DNA of 64,000 nt from Vibrio coralliirubri (GTDB lineage Bacteria; Pseudomonadota; Gammaproteobacteria; Enterobacterales; Vibrionaceae): contig NZ_AP025470.1 in NCBI RefSeq assembly GCF_024347375.1, positions 62,001 through 126,000 of the forward strand. The letters run 5' to 3'. The position numbers were made by a program, and so were the translations under genes. The notes beneath the pieces were generated by a model. The model was not told the DNA's origin. It saw nothing but the letters and a program-made list of their open reading frames with translations, and did not search any database. Below are positions 18,593 through 28,367 of the stretch, in pieces. Each line of letters starts with the position of its first letter. Position 1 is the stretch's first letter.

Positions 18593-18619
18593 AAAAAAGC
18601 CGATGCTAGACATCGGCTT
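18593..18619 (-). terminator. Rho-independent terminator after hemY
   Basis: Read on the minus strand, AAGCCGATG / CATCGGCTT is a perfect 9-bp stem followed by TTTT. It closes the hemCDXY operon. Confidence 0.9.
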
Positions 18620-18637
18620 AGTTTGAGTCGCTTAGAC

Positions 18638-19819
18638 TTAAGCGGGTTGAACTAGAGCGAGCGCTTTACGAGAAACCTCGTGAGCTGCTTTCGTTAAGTT
18701 TTGCTTCTCTAAGGCGTCAGACAGGTATCCGTAATCTGAAACATTTGAGCGAAGTGCTAGGGCTTTTTCGAAGTGGCTTTGTGCTTCCGCCCACTTCTGC
18801 TCTCTTAAGTAGAACTGAGCCAGCGCGCTGTGTGCTTCTGCATTACCACTGTCTTTATTGATTGCACGTTCTAGCATGATCACTACTGGGTGGTGATCGG
18901 CTAGGTTCAGTTCTGGAAGCAACATGTAGAGTTCATTTGACCCATTCTTTGCAATGTTCTCTTTGATCACAGTGAAGGCTTCTGAATCAGCTTTACGCGC
19001 GATAAGTTGCTTCACAAAGCAGGATACAAGATGCGAACTTTGTTTCTGCTTTCTTGAAAGCTTGTTCCAATGGCTGATTAAACCTTCGCTACCTTGTTGT
19101 TGAGCTACATCATGAAGTAATCCACATTGTGCTTTCTGTTCTAATTCACGTTGCTCATCAGCTGTTAGAAGCTTGTTCTTAACTAATTTAGGCGTTAACT
19201 CTAGCAATGGTTGCCATAACTTCAGTTGCAAGTAAGTGGCTTTTAACAGGCCAAGTACAGCAGTGTTATTAGGGTATGTGCCTTTTAAAGTAGAAAGCGT
19301 ATCGAATGCAGCTTCGTAGTTTGACTCACTGATTTGCTGTTTAGCTTTTGTTAGCTCAACCGCCAGTAGAGAGTCGCCCTGTTGGCTAGCAAGCTCGATG
19401 TACTTATCACGCTCACTCGTATTACCTTGTTCGTGCGCCGCTTGAGAAGCGACTAAATAACAAAGTAGAGGCATGTCGTGATGGTTAGCCCAACGAGTTA
19501 CCTTCTTCTCAGCACCTTTCCAGTCACCTTCAAGCAGCTTGATGATGCCTTCATTGGTATAACGACGAGAGCGTTTCAGCTTACGAACACTGAACCAATT
19601 CCAAGTTGTCGAGCTTGCGTACATAAGCTTTTTAAATAGGTACTCTAAGCCGAATAGAGCCGCTAGAAGAGCAATGACGAAGATAACCAGTGTTGTCACG
19701 CTCATCTCAATGGTCTTATTCGCAATTGAGATCAGAACGTAGCCTTGTTGACCAGAGAACTGAGTACCAACAATTAACCCAGCACCTAGAACGAGAAAAA
19801 GAAAAATCCAACGAATCAT
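18638..19819 (-). CDS. hemY: HemY, membrane-anchored TPR protein
   Basis: This 393-residue HemY-type protein has two N-terminal membrane segments (about residues 5-20 and 40-60) and then a helical TPR domain, including a clear repeat AHSALAQFYLREQKWAEAQSHF near residue 330. It is encoded with haem biosynthesis genes, but its biochemical role is not settled. Its start codon overlaps the hemX stop by one base (TAATG), indicating translational coupling. Last gene of the operon. Confidence 0.93.
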   Translation of the reverse strand: MIRWIFLFLVLGAGLIVGTQFSGQQGYVLISIANKTIEMSVTTLVIFVIALLAALFGLEYLFKKLMYASSTTWNWFSVRKLKRSRRYTNEGIIKLLEGDWKGAEKKVTRWANHHDMPLLCYLVASQAAHEQGNTSERDKYIELASQQGDSLLAVELTKAKQQISESNYEAAFDTLSTLKGTYPNNTAVLGLLKATYLQLKLWQPLLELTPKLVKNKLLTADEQRELEQKAQCGLLHDVAQQQGSEGLISHWNKLSRKQKQSSHLVSCFVKQLIARKADSEAFTVIKENIAKNGSNELYMLLPELNLADHHPVVIMLERAINKDSGNAEAHSALAQFYLREQKWAEAQSHFEKALALRSNVSDYGYLSDALEKQNLTKAAHEVSRKALALVQPA

Positions 19820-21045
19820 TATTTTTCCTCCGTGGTCATAACGGTGACTTCACGACGTAGGCGCTCACGTATCACATCTGACAACTCATTTTGAGATTCA
19901 AGCTTTACAGGGTATTTCACAGAGATGTTCTGTTCACTTAGCTGTTTAATCGCTTTCTCAAATTCAATCACTGAGTTGTTATCTTGGTTTAGATACGCTT
20001 TCGACCACTCGCTAGCGGTATTAAGAGCTGCGCTATAGAGCTCACCTTGTTCTTTGTAGACGGCGCGAATTGCGGTTTCTAATTTACCTTTGATGTTTTC
20101 ACGCAGGTAGAAGTGTTGTTCAGGAGAGAGTAGAGGGATAACTTCGCCATCACGACTGCGGAATGTGATGAAGTTTTCTGAGAAGTCTTTCATCGACGTC
20201 ATCAGGTTGTTCTGCCAATCATTAATATCTTGTGATACCGCTTTTTTCTCAACAGCCGCAGCTTCTGGAAGAATCGCATAGGCAAGTGGCAGTGTATCGA
20301 CTTGCTGTTGCAGGCTTGTGATACGCAGAACTAAGCCGTCACGGTCGATCAGAGGAATGGTACGAAGCTTGGTAATGTCATTGGTCATTGATTGACGCAG
20401 TGACACTAAGCTCGGGTCATTCAGTGCTGCGATACGTTGATCGGCACTTTCCATTAACTTGGTTGCACTAACGGCATCATGCTCTAGGAACAGTTTACGT
20501 CCTGCTAGTTTCACAAGGTAATCGGCTTCGGCAAGTAACCAGTCATTCGGGCGGCGACCTTTCACGTCAGCGACTGCTAACTGCAGGCTTTGAATACTCT
20601 TCTGCTGTTGAGACTGTACGACCTGAGTTTTCTCCACCGCGTGTGACGCTTCTTGGATAGTCTCTTGCTTGATGGTTTGTAGGTCTTTATTTACTGCAGA
20701 TTGGGTATTTTGCAGTTGTGCTTGAAGAGCAGCGATTTGAGCCGAGTATTCAGCGCTCTTTTGCTGCATTTGAAATGCGATACCGCCACTGAAGATAATT
20801 GAAATAGCGATCGCAATAGCGCCTAGTTTGACACCGCGCTTACCTTGCTTTTCTGCTTTCTCAATTTGCTCTTGATGCTCAGCTTGAGGCTGCTCATTTT
20901 TAGCGGTATTTGACGCAGAGGCATCAAGCTTCTGTTCAGGCTGTTTTGTCTCTGTAGAGTCAGCTTTTTCGTTTTCAACAACTACTGGCTGAGTATCTTG
21001 TTTCTTTTCAGGTTCAATATGCTCATTATTTTTTTTGCTTGTCAT
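19819..21045 (-). CDS. hemX: HemX, uroporphyrinogen-III operon membrane protein
   Basis: A 408-residue HemX family protein. The N-terminus is a long Glu/Lys/Gln-rich cytoplasmic tail, followed by one membrane helix at about residues 73-90 (GAIAIAISIIFSGGIAF). A coiled-coil region and a periplasmic helical domain follow. It was once thought to be a methyltransferase, but no SAM-binding motif is visible here. It lies between hemD (19 bases upstream) and hemY (one-base overlap), the common gammaproteobacterial order. Confidence 0.92.
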   Translation of the reverse strand: MTSKKNNEHIEPEKKQDTQPVVVENEKADSTETKQPEQKLDASASNTAKNEQPQAEHQEQIEKAEKQGKRGVKLGAIAIAISIIFSGGIAFQMQQKSAEYSAQIAALQAQLQNTQSAVNKDLQTIKQETIQEASHAVEKTQVVQSQQQKSIQSLQLAVADVKGRRPNDWLLAEADYLVKLAGRKLFLEHDAVSATKLMESADQRIAALNDPSLVSLRQSMTNDITKLRTIPLIDRDGLVLRITSLQQQVDTLPLAYAILPEAAAVEKKAVSQDINDWQNNLMTSMKDFSENFITFRSRDGEVIPLLSPEQHFYLRENIKGKLETAIRAVYKEQGELYSAALNTASEWSKAYLNQDNNSVIEFEKAIKQLSEQNISVKYPVKLESQNELSDVIRERLRREVTVMTTEEK

Positions 21046-21064
21046 GCTTATTTCCTGTTTCTAG

Positions 21065-21793
21065 CTAGGGCCGGAGAGCAGCCAGTAATATTTGGTTCGT
21101 AGCACTGTGAGTATTGGTCACATTCGAGAAACCGAGTTGTTGTGCTCGTTCTACAATGCGCTGGCTTGGGACAAATAGATGTCTTGTTGAAAGCCAAGCC
21201 AAATACTCATCAGGGGTAATTGAGCAGAGATACTCCAATTGTTCCTGACTAGTGATGACAACTTTGGACGTTTTTTTGTTTATCCATGTTTGATAGGTAT
21301 TGTGGTCGCTAATAGGAATATATTCTCTACGGTAGGTCTCACAATAAGAGACTTGTGCACCTCGATTGAGTAGAGAATCTCTAATGAGCTCACGCCCACC
21401 ATTACCACGTAGTATCAAAATGGACTTATTTTCTACGCCATTAAGTTCAGTAAGTTTAAGAAGATGTTCACTATCACTAACTTGAGGGTAGTTTACTTTT
21501 TGTTTACAGACTTTGCTTAAAACGTGCGCAGTTTTTTGACCAACGCCAAGATAAAGCGGCGAAGTGGGCCAAATGGATGAGGTTTTCGAAAGGATGTTTT
21601 GGGCAGCCGTCACGGCGTGGTGACTGACTGCAATAATGATATCGCTGTTATTAAGCTGGGTGCTTAAATCCGCAGAGTTTGGATTATCAACGATACGAAT
21701 CAGCGGATGATGGATTGCTTGAATACCTTCATCCGCTAGTTGTTGGCAAAGCGATTGTCCCTCAGAACCGGGACGTGTCACCAACACTGCCAT
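21065..21793 (-). CDS. hemD: Uroporphyrinogen-III synthase
   Basis: This 242-residue HemD cyclises hydroxymethylbilane with ring D inversion to uroporphyrinogen III. It shows the N-terminal VLVTRPGSEGQSLCQQL motif and the two-lobed pattern with KVVITSQEQLEYL in the second half. HemD sequences diverge strongly, so the assignment leans also on context: it starts two bases after the hemC stop. Confidence 0.93.
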   Translation of the reverse strand: MAVLVTRPGSEGQSLCQQLADEGIQAIHHPLIRIVDNPNSADLSTQLNNSDIIIAVSHHAVTAAQNILSKTSSIWPTSPLYLGVGQKTAHVLSKVCKQKVNYPQVSDSEHLLKLTELNGVENKSILILRGNGGRELIRDSLLNRGAQVSYCETYRREYIPISDHNTYQTWINKKTSKVVITSQEQLEYLCSITPDEYLAWLSTRHLFVPSQRIVERAQQLGFSNVTNTHSATNQILLAALRP

Positions 21794-21795
21794 GA

Positions 21796-22734
21796 TTATT
21801 CTTGGTCAGCGTAGAGCTTGGTTAGGATTTCTCTTGCACCATCATCCAGCAATTGATTTGCCAGAGTCACGCCAAGTGCTTCTGCATCTTTACGAGGGCC
21901 TGAGATCTCACCACGAACCATCTTAGAACCGTCCGGTTCACCAACTAATGCACGTAGCCAGATGTTGTCGTCATCTAATAGTGAATAGCTACCGATAGGC
22001 ACCTGGCAACCACCTTCTAGAGTAAGGTTCATTGCACGTTCGCAAAGTACGCGATCAGCCGTGTCTTTGTGATTCAGCGGCTCAAGAAGCTTGATTAGAC
22101 GTTCATCATCTAGACGACATTCAATACCAACGGCACCTTGGCCGACAGCCGGTAGAGACTGTTCTGGTTCGATGAAACTACGAATACGCTCTTCTAGCTC
22201 TAGGCGCTTAAGGCCTGCCGCAGCCAGCACGATCGCATCGTATTGACCATCATCGAGTTTACCTAGACGAGTACCAACGTTGCCGCGCAGCTCTTTGATG
22301 ATGAGGTCAGGGCGGTATTCTAACAGTTGGCATTGGCGACGCAGGCTACATGTACCTACGACAGCACCTTGTGGGAGTTCGTCGATGTTGTTGTAAGTGT
22401 TTGATACGAAAGCGTCACGCGGATCTTCGCGCTCACAAATCGTTACCAGACCTAGACCTTCAGGGAAGTCGACAGGTACATCTTTCATTGAGTGAACGGC
22501 TAGGTCAGCACGACCTTCTAGCATTGCTACTTCAAGTTCTTTAACGAACAACCCTTTACCACCCACTTTAGCAAGCGGAGTATCGAGGATGATGTCACCT
22601 TTGGTCACCATAGTTACCAACTCAACCTCTAAACCAGGGTGAGCAGCTTGCAGTGCATCCCTTACAAAGTATGCCTGCCAAAGGGCAAGAGGGCTTTTTC
22701 TGGTCGCGATACGGATTGGTGCTGAATTTGTCAT
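21796..22734 (-). CDS. hemC: Hydroxymethylbilane synthase (porphobilinogen deaminase)
   Basis: This 312-residue enzyme polymerises four porphobilinogens. The dipyrromethane cofactor cysteine is C243 in [12 protein letters not shown] (C242 in E. coli). Also seen are the N-terminal [15 protein letters not shown] and VHSMKDVP near residue 80. A longer frame starts at 22776. I chose 22734 because the N-terminus ([14 protein letters not shown]) then matches the family. First gene of hemCDXY, divergent from cyaA. Confidence 0.97.
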   Translation of the reverse strand: MTNSAPIRIATRKSPLALWQAYFVRDALQAAHPGLEVELVTMVTKGDIILDTPLAKVGGKGLFVKELEVAMLEGRADLAVHSMKDVPVDFPEGLGLVTICEREDPRDAFVSNTYNNIDELPQGAVVGTCSLRRQCQLLEYRPDLIIKELRGNVGTRLGKLDDGQYDAIVLAAAGLKRLELEERIRSFIEPEQSLPAVGQGAVGIECRLDDERLIKLLEPLNHKDTADRVLCERAMNLTLEGGCQVPIGSYSLLDDDNIWLRALVGEPDGSKMVRGEISGPRKDAEALGVTLANQLLDDGAREILTKLYADQE

Positions 22735-22850
22735 GGTGTTTCCGATATAGGTTCTGTAATAGCCTAATCCTACCATTATGAGGCGAGAATTCTTACTGTT
22801 TGATCATTCCATACTTTGATAGCTGAGAGATTTTCATGAGTTCACCAAAA

Positions 22851-22872
22851 TAGTGTGATTGGTATCTCATTT
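22851..22872. promoter_or_regulatory. Candidate CRP-cAMP site 1
   Basis: TGTGA (22854-22858), six bases, then TCTCA (22865-22869). This matches the TGTGA-N6-TCACA consensus at nine of ten positions. It lies between the two start codons. Confidence 0.5.
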
Positions 22873-22994
22873 GAAACATGGGCTATTATTAGAAATAGTC
22901 AATAAAGAGGACACTACGGCGCCGTGAGTTTAACTTTCTGTCATCAAGGAATTGACCAGTATGACGGGTTCCTTTGCTTTACCATTAAGGGTAA

Positions 22995-23016
22995 AAGTGT
23001 TAAATTGATCACGTTT
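22995..23016. promoter_or_regulatory. Candidate CRP-cAMP site 2
   Basis: TGTTA (22998-23002), six bases, TCACG (23009-23013), with A- and T-rich flanks. Eight of ten consensus positions match. It ends 65 bases before the cyaA start, where it could mediate feedback repression as known for E. coli cyaA. Confidence 0.45.
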
Positions 23017-23078
23017 TGTTGCTCCTTTCGTTCAGTAACTAAACAGAACTGCACTTAACCTCAAACCAAGGACTTACC

Positions 23079-25607
23079 TTGCAGGCTTACACTCAAACTT
23101 TGATTCAACGATTAGACAATCTAAATCAGCAGCGCATTGATCGTGCGTTGGCGTTGATGAATGTGCAAGGCCAGCGAGTATTCAACCTTATTCCCGCACT
23201 GCTTCACTTCAATCACCCGATGATGCCTGGTTATTATGACCAACAAGTTCCTTTTGGAATTCGTAGCTTCACGCTTAATGAATTCCAAAAGCAATTTGTC
23301 TCTGATACCGAATTAACGCTGGGTGGCAAACTCACCGAGGCGGATGAACCTGCAATCCTTGGCTTGTACACCATGGGTAGTACTTCTTCTATTGGTCAAA
23401 GTACTTCAAGTGATCTTGATATCTGGGTGTGTGTTTCCCCGGATATGGATGGCGCCTCTCGCGATAGCCTAACTAACAAGTGTTTGCTGATTACCGATTG
23501 GGCTGAAACCTTAGGAGTAGAAGCGAACTTCTTCTTGATGGATGAAGAGCGTTTTCGCTCGAATCATTCTGAAGAGATGACAGGCGATAACTGTGGTTCT
23601 TCACAGCATTTATTACTGCTTGATGAGTTCTATCGCTCTGCGGTTCGTTTGGCTGGTCAACGTTTGTTGTGGCAAATCATTCCGCCAGAAATGGAAGAGT
23701 GTTACGACGAGTATGTTCAAGGCTTGTGTCAGGATGGTTATCTTGATTGCTCGCAGTGGATCGATTTCGGCAAGCTGAATCGCATTCCCGCTGAAGAGTA
23801 CTTTGGTTCAAACCTGTGGCAGCTTTATAAGAGTATCGACTCACCGTATAAATCGGTTTTGAAGGCGATCTTGTTAGAGGCCTATTCATGGGAATACCCA
23901 AACACCCAACTGCTGAGTATTGATACCAAGCGTCGCTTCTTCGCGGATGAACCGGATCTGTACGGCATGGATAGCTACTATCTGATGCTTGAAAAGGTAA
24001 CGCGCTACCTAGAACGCATTAACGACCACACTCGATTGGACTTAGTAAGACGCTGTTTTTATCTTAAGACCCACGAAAAGTTGTCACGAGATGCAGGCAT
24101 TGGTTCTGTCGCGTGGCGTCGTGAAGCCTTAACCGAGATGACTAAATCTTGGAATTGGGGACATGAAACCATTGCTGAGCTCGATAACCGCCGTAACTGG
24201 AAGGTTGAGCAGGTTAAAGTGGTGCACCATGCGCTGCTTGATGCCTTGATGCTGAGCTACCGTAATCTGATTCAATTTGCGCGTCGTAACGACATTACTT
24301 CGGCAATCAGCCCGCAAGATATCAGTATCTTGGCACGTAAGCTTTACGCTGCGTTTGAGGTCTTGCCAGGTAAAGTGACGCTACTGAACCCACAAATCTC
24401 TCCGGATCTGCATGAACCAGACTTGAGCTTCATCGAAGTTCGTCAGGGTCAGTCCAACAAAGCAGGTTGGTATCTGTATAAACAGCCGTTGGTTGCGCAT
24501 CGTATTCTTGGTCAGCCTTCACTAGAGCACCATGAGTACTTGAGTAAGCTGGTTGCTTGGTCATTCTTTAATGGCTTGATTACTGAATCGACTCGTTTGC
24601 ACTCTGTGGTTCGTGACGCTCACATTGATATCGATAAGTTCTATCAAATGGTGAGCGACCTGCGTAATACGTTTTCTTTGCGTAAGCGTCGCCCAAGTAT
24701 GCAAGCACTGGCGAGCCCTTGTGAGATAAGCCAGCTAGCGATGTTCATCAACTTTGAAAATGACCCGACGTCTGAATTAAGTGGTCGTGCATTAAAAGTG
24801 GATCTTAAGAACGCCGATATCTTCAGCTTTGGTGAAGAAGGTAAGAGCTTAGTCGGCAGTGTCGACTTGGTTTATCGTAACTCTTGGCATGAAGTACGTA
24901 CGCTGCATTTCCAAGGTGATACGGCAATGCTGGATGCGCTGAAGACGGTACTTGGCAAAATGCACCAAGATGCGCTGCCACCAGAGTCGGTTGATGTGTT
25001 CTGTTACAGCAAAAACCTGCGTGGTGTGATGCGTAACATGGTGTATCAACTGCTTGCTGAGTGTATCGATTTACGATTGAAACCGATTGAACCTGAGAAG
25101 CGCCGCCGCTTTAAGGCTATTCGTTTAGCTAATAAGATGTTTGGACTATTCTTCGAGCGTCGTGGTGTGTCGGTACAGATGTTGGAAAACTCGGTCGATT
25201 TCTACCGTAGTATCTCAACCAACAAGCTCAAGGGCTCACCTTTACTGATGCTCGACAAAGAGCAAGAGTATCAGCTGCCAGAAGTCGTCGATGGTTTTGC
25301 AAGTGAGGGCTTGATTCAGTTCTTCTTCGAAGATACTGATAAAGGCTTCAATATTTATGTATTGGACGAGTCGAACCAAGTTGAGGTGTATCACCAATAC
25401 AGCGGTGAAAAAGATGAGATGATCGCGAGCGTGAATTCTTTCTACACGTCGGTAAAAGATGAGTCGAAGATGTCGTCTAAGTTGATTAACTTTAATCTAC
25501 CTCAGTACTACCAAATCGTTCATCCTGAAGAGGGCAATTCTTACGTTGTGCCTTATCGTAATGATGCAACTTTAGCTTCTCGGAGCTCAAAGATAGTCAA
25601 CATCTAG
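23079..25607 (+). CDS. cyaA: Class I adenylate cyclase
   Basis: This 842-residue cyclase (848 in E. coli) makes cAMP from ATP. The catalytic nucleotidyltransferase motif is visible: GS at residues 100-101 and D112/D114 in SSDLDIWVC. The C-terminal regulatory region follows. The start is TTG, placed by AAGGA at 23068-23072 six bases upstream and by similarity to E. coli cyaA, which also uses TTG to hold translation low. It is divergent from hemC and convergent with cyaY. Confidence 0.97.
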   Translation: MQAYTQTLIQRLDNLNQQRIDRALALMNVQGQRVFNLIPALLHFNHPMMPGYYDQQVPFGIRSFTLNEFQKQFVSDTELTLGGKLTEADEPAILGLYTMGSTSSIGQSTSSDLDIWVCVSPDMDGASRDSLTNKCLLITDWAETLGVEANFFLMDEERFRSNHSEEMTGDNCGSSQHLLLLDEFYRSAVRLAGQRLLWQIIPPEMEECYDEYVQGLCQDGYLDCSQWIDFGKLNRIPAEEYFGSNLWQLYKSIDSPYKSVLKAILLEAYSWEYPNTQLLSIDTKRRFFADEPDLYGMDSYYLMLEKVTRYLERINDHTRLDLVRRCFYLKTHEKLSRDAGIGSVAWRREALTEMTKSWNWGHETIAELDNRRNWKVEQVKVVHHALLDALMLSYRNLIQFARRNDITSAISPQDISILARKLYAAFEVLPGKVTLLNPQISPDLHEPDLSFIEVRQGQSNKAGWYLYKQPLVAHRILGQPSLEHHEYLSKLVAWSFFNGLITESTRLHSVVRDAHIDIDKFYQMVSDLRNTFSLRKRRPSMQALASPCEISQLAMFINFENDPTSELSGRALKVDLKNADIFSFGEEGKSLVGSVDLVYRNSWHEVRTLHFQGDTAMLDALKTVLGKMHQDALPPESVDVFCYSKNLRGVMRNMVYQLLAECIDLRLKPIEPEKRRRFKAIRLANKMFGLFFERRGVSVQMLENSVDFYRSISTNKLKGSPLLMLDKEQEYQLPEVVDGFASEGLIQFFFEDTDKGFNIYVLDESNQVEVYHQYSGEKDEMIASVNSFYTSVKDESKMSSKLINFNLPQYYQIVHPEEGNSYVVPYRNDATLASRSSKIVNI

Positions 25608-25630
25608 TCTTACTAAGACTGATTGATATT

Positions 25631-25660
25631 AAAAAAGGAGTGATTGATTCACTCCTTTTT
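25631..25660. terminator. Bidirectional terminator between cyaA and cyaY
   Basis: A GGAGTGA/TCACTCC stem flanked by A and T tracts, so it can serve both convergent genes. Confidence 0.9.
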
Positions 25661-25678
25661 AGTTTTGCTTACAAATGA

Positions 25679-25993
25679 TTAGACCCAATCGATCGCTTCA
25701 CCTGCGTGCTTCACGCATTCTTCTTTAACCATCTCAAACAGCTCCATGCCCGTCTTTGAACATGTCCACTTGTCGTCAACTAGCTTGAAGTGAAAGCCAC
25801 CAGACTTAGACGCTAACCAGATTTCTTTCATTGGTTCTTGGCGGTTAATGATGATTTGGCTGCGGTTCTCAAACTCCAGCGTCATCACGTTACCAGTCAC
25901 TTCGTAATCAATATCTGCCTCTGATTCATCGATAGCTTCTTCGATGTTTTGCATCTGTATATCGACCAGCTGATGAAATTCAGTCTCGTTCAT
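25679..25993 (-). CDS. cyaY: Frataxin-like iron donor/regulator CyaY
   Basis: This 104-residue bacterial frataxin modulates Fe-S cluster assembly. It shows the acidic first helix (EEAIDESEADIDYEV), then IIINRQEP near residue 48, WLASKSGG and the short C-terminal helix. The start MNETEFH agrees with E. coli MNDSEFH. It is opposite lptM, with the two starts 75 bases apart, the same neighbourhood as in E. coli. Confidence 0.96.
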   Translation of the reverse strand: MNETEFHQLVDIQMQNIEEAIDESEADIDYEVTGNVMTLEFENRSQIIINRQEPMKEIWLASKSGGFHFKLVDDKWTCSKTGMELFEMVKEECVKHAGEAIDWV

Positions 25994-26068
25994 CCTTTCT
26001 ATCCTATTGCTTTTCCTGAGTGTGGTGCGATTATAGGGGGCATTGAGTTAATAATCACGATATGCAAA

Positions 26069-26185
26069 ATGAAAAAATTAATTACTGCTCTATTTATGCT
26101 GTCCGTTATTGGACTTTCTGGTTGTGGTCAAACGGGTCCTTTGTACGATCCTGATGAAGTTCAGCAGACCGAACAATCACAATAA
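26069..26185 (+). CDS. lptM: Small LPS-assembly lipoprotein LptM (YifL)
   Basis: A 38-residue lipoprotein whose signal peptide ends in the lipobox LSGC, followed by GQTGPLYDP, the conserved LptM signature. In E. coli LptM helps the LptD/E translocon mature. A longer in-frame reading from 25949 exists, but it would run across the cyaY start region and bury the signal peptide. The ATG at 26069 is right. lysA follows 42 bases later. Confidence 0.93.
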   Translation: MKKLITALFMLSVIGLSGCGQTGPLYDPDEVQQTEQSQ

Positions 26186-26227
26186 GTGAAAACACGCAGA
26201 AATCGTTATTTATAAGGGATAAGAACT

Positions 26228-27481
26228 TTGGATTACTTCAACTATCAGGAAGATGGCCAGCTTTGGGCTGAGGACGTCGCACTTTCACAACTAGCAGAGC
26301 AATATGGTACACCGCTGTATGTATATTCTCGTGCAACATTAGAACGCCACTGGAATGCGTTTGATTCATCGGTTGGTGAGCATCCGCACTTGGTGTGTTA
26401 TGCCGTTAAAGCTAACTCGAACCTTGGCGTGTTGAATACTTTGGCTCGTTTGGGCTCAGGTTTCGATATCGTTTCTGGCGGTGAGCTAGAGCGTGTGGTT
26501 GCTGCCGGTGGCGATCCAGCAAAAGTTGTATTCTCTGGTGTCGGCAAAACAGCCGCTGAAATGAAGCGTGCGCTTGAGTTGAACATTAAGTGTTTCAACG
26601 TAGAGTCTGAACCAGAACTAGAGCGACTGAATAAAGTAGCTGGTGAGCTTGGTGTTAAAGCGCCGATTTCACTGCGTATCAACCCAGACGTTGATGCCAA
26701 CACTCACCCTTATATCTCTACTGGTCTGCGTGATAACAAGTTTGGTATTGCTTTCGACCGTGCTCCTGCTGTCTATGAGTTTGCAAAAACACTCGATAAC
26801 TTGTCTATCCATGGTATTGATTGCCACATTGGTTCTCAGCTAACGGATATCGAACCTTTCATCGATGCAACCGATCGCCTGCTTGCGCTGATCGACCAGC
26901 TACGTGCTAACGGTATCAACATCAAACACCTTGATGTCGGTGGCGGCTTGGGTGTGGTTTATCGTGATGAATTACCACCACAGCCTTCTGACTACGCGAA
27001 AGCCTTATTGGCTCGCCTAGACAATCATTCTGATCTAGAGCTGATTTTCGAGCCTGGAAGAGCGATTGCTGCTAACGCTGGTGTATTATTAACGAAAGTC
27101 GAGTTCCTCAAGCCAACAGAGCACAAGAACTTTGCCATCATCGATGCAGCAATGAACGACCTAATGCGCCCAGCACTTTACCAAGCTTGGCAGGATATTG
27201 TTCCTGTGAGCCCTCGTCAGGGTGAGGCTGTGACTTACGATTTGGTTGGCCCAATCTGTGAGACAGGCGATTTCCTAGGTAAAGATCGTGACCTTGTTCT
27301 TGAAGAAGGTGATCTGCTAGCAGTTCGTTCAGCGGGTGCTTATGGCTTCGCGATGTCATCTAACTACAACACTCGTTCGCGTGCGGCTGAAGTGATGGTG
27401 GATGGCGATAAAACTCACTTGGTTCGTCAGCGTGAAGAGCTTACGAGTCTGTGGGAACTTGAAAACATTCTTCCGGAGTAA
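26228..27481 (+). CDS. lysA: Diaminopimelate decarboxylase
   Basis: This 417-residue PLP enzyme makes lysine from meso-diaminopimelate. K61 in CYAVKANSN is the PLP lysine; HIGSQ, GGGLGV and EPGR mark phosphate binding; and [11 protein letters not shown] contains the active-site cysteine. The start is TTG ([11 protein letters not shown]), with AAGGGATAA upstream and no better ATG. It precedes dapF by 11 bases, so two successive lysine/peptidoglycan enzymes are coupled. Confidence 0.97.
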   Translation: MDYFNYQEDGQLWAEDVALSQLAEQYGTPLYVYSRATLERHWNAFDSSVGEHPHLVCYAVKANSNLGVLNTLARLGSGFDIVSGGELERVVAAGGDPAKVVFSGVGKTAAEMKRALELNIKCFNVESEPELERLNKVAGELGVKAPISLRINPDVDANTHPYISTGLRDNKFGIAFDRAPAVYEFAKTLDNLSIHGIDCHIGSQLTDIEPFIDATDRLLALIDQLRANGINIKHLDVGGGLGVVYRDELPPQPSDYAKALLARLDNHSDLELIFEPGRAIAANAGVLLTKVEFLKPTEHKNFAIIDAAMNDLMRPALYQAWQDIVPVSPRQGEAVTYDLVGPICETGDFLGKDRDLVLEEGDLLAVRSAGAYGFAMSSNYNTRSRAAEVMVDGDKTHLVRQREELTSLWELENILPE

Positions 27482-27492
27482 TTTTAAGCGTT

Positions 27493-28323
27493 ATGCACTT
27501 CCACTTTTCTAAAATGCATGGTTTGGGCAATGATTTCATGGTCGTGGACTGCATTACTCAAAATATTTTCTTTTCTCCAGATTTGATCCGTCGTTTGGCG
27601 GATCGTCATACTGGCGTGGGCTTTGATCAGCTACTTGTGGTTGAGGCTCCCTATGATCCAGAAACTGATTTCCATTACCGCATATTCAATGCAGATGGCA
27701 GTGAAGTGGAGCAGTGTGGCAATGGTGCTCGTTGTTTTGCACGATTCGTTCGCATGAAAGGCTTAACGAATAAGTACAGCATTAACGTGAGTACCAAGAA
27801 AGGTAAAATGGTTCTCAAGATTGAAGAGAATGACCTGATCACGGTGAACATGGGTATTCCTGAGTTCGAACCCGGTAAGATTCCATTCAAGGCCAAGCAG
27901 CCAGAGAAGACGTATATCTTAAGAACGGATGTACACACCTTGTTCTGTGGTGCGGTAAGCATGGGTAACCCACATGTGGTTACCGTGGTTGATGATGTCG
28001 ACACGGCTGATGTGGACACCTTGGGCCCGCTACTTGAATCACATGAACGCTTCCCTGAGCGTGTTAATGCTGGCTTTATGCAGGTCGTTAACCGTGAAGA
28101 AGTTCGCTTGCGTGTTTACGAGCGCGGCGCGGGTGAAACTCAGGCTTGTGGTAGCGGTGCGTGTGGTGCTGTTGCAGTGGGTATTACTCAAGGTTTACTG
28201 GCTGAGAATGTGAAGGTTCGTCTACCTGGCGGTGACTTACACATTAGCTGGCAAGGCCCGGGTAAACCTCTGTTTATGACTGGCCCTGCAACGCATGTGT
28301 TTGATGGTCAACTTTCTTGTTAA
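27493..28323 (+). CDS. dapF: Diaminopimelate epimerase
   Basis: This 276-residue epimerase interconverts LL- and meso-diaminopimelate with two cysteines, C75 in QCGNGARC and C219 in QACGSGAC. Both are intact. The N-terminus [13 protein letters not shown] is typical. It supplies the substrate of LysA upstream and the peptidoglycan precursor. Confidence 0.98.
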   Translation: MHFHFSKMHGLGNDFMVVDCITQNIFFSPDLIRRLADRHTGVGFDQLLVVEAPYDPETDFHYRIFNADGSEVEQCGNGARCFARFVRMKGLTNKYSINVSTKKGKMVLKIEENDLITVNMGIPEFEPGKIPFKAKQPEKTYILRTDVHTLFCGAVSMGNPHVVTVVDDVDTADVDTLGPLLESHERFPERVNAGFMQVVNREEVRLRVYERGAGETQACGSGACGAVAVGITQGLLAENVKVRLPGGDLHISWQGPGKPLFMTGPATHVFDGQLSC

Positions 28324-28367
28324 CAACGACCCAAAACAAATAGATTCATAAAAATAAAGGATAGGTT

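Larger units (their letters stand above)
22735..23078. promoter_or_regulatory. Divergent hemC/cyaA control region
   Basis: 344 bases without a gene, which must hold the promoters of both the haem operon and cyaA. Two CRP-like sites are listed separately. No confident -35/-10 pair was identified. A weak inverted repeat (AAGGAATTGACC ... GGGTTCCTT) lies near 22948-22976. Confidence 0.6.
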
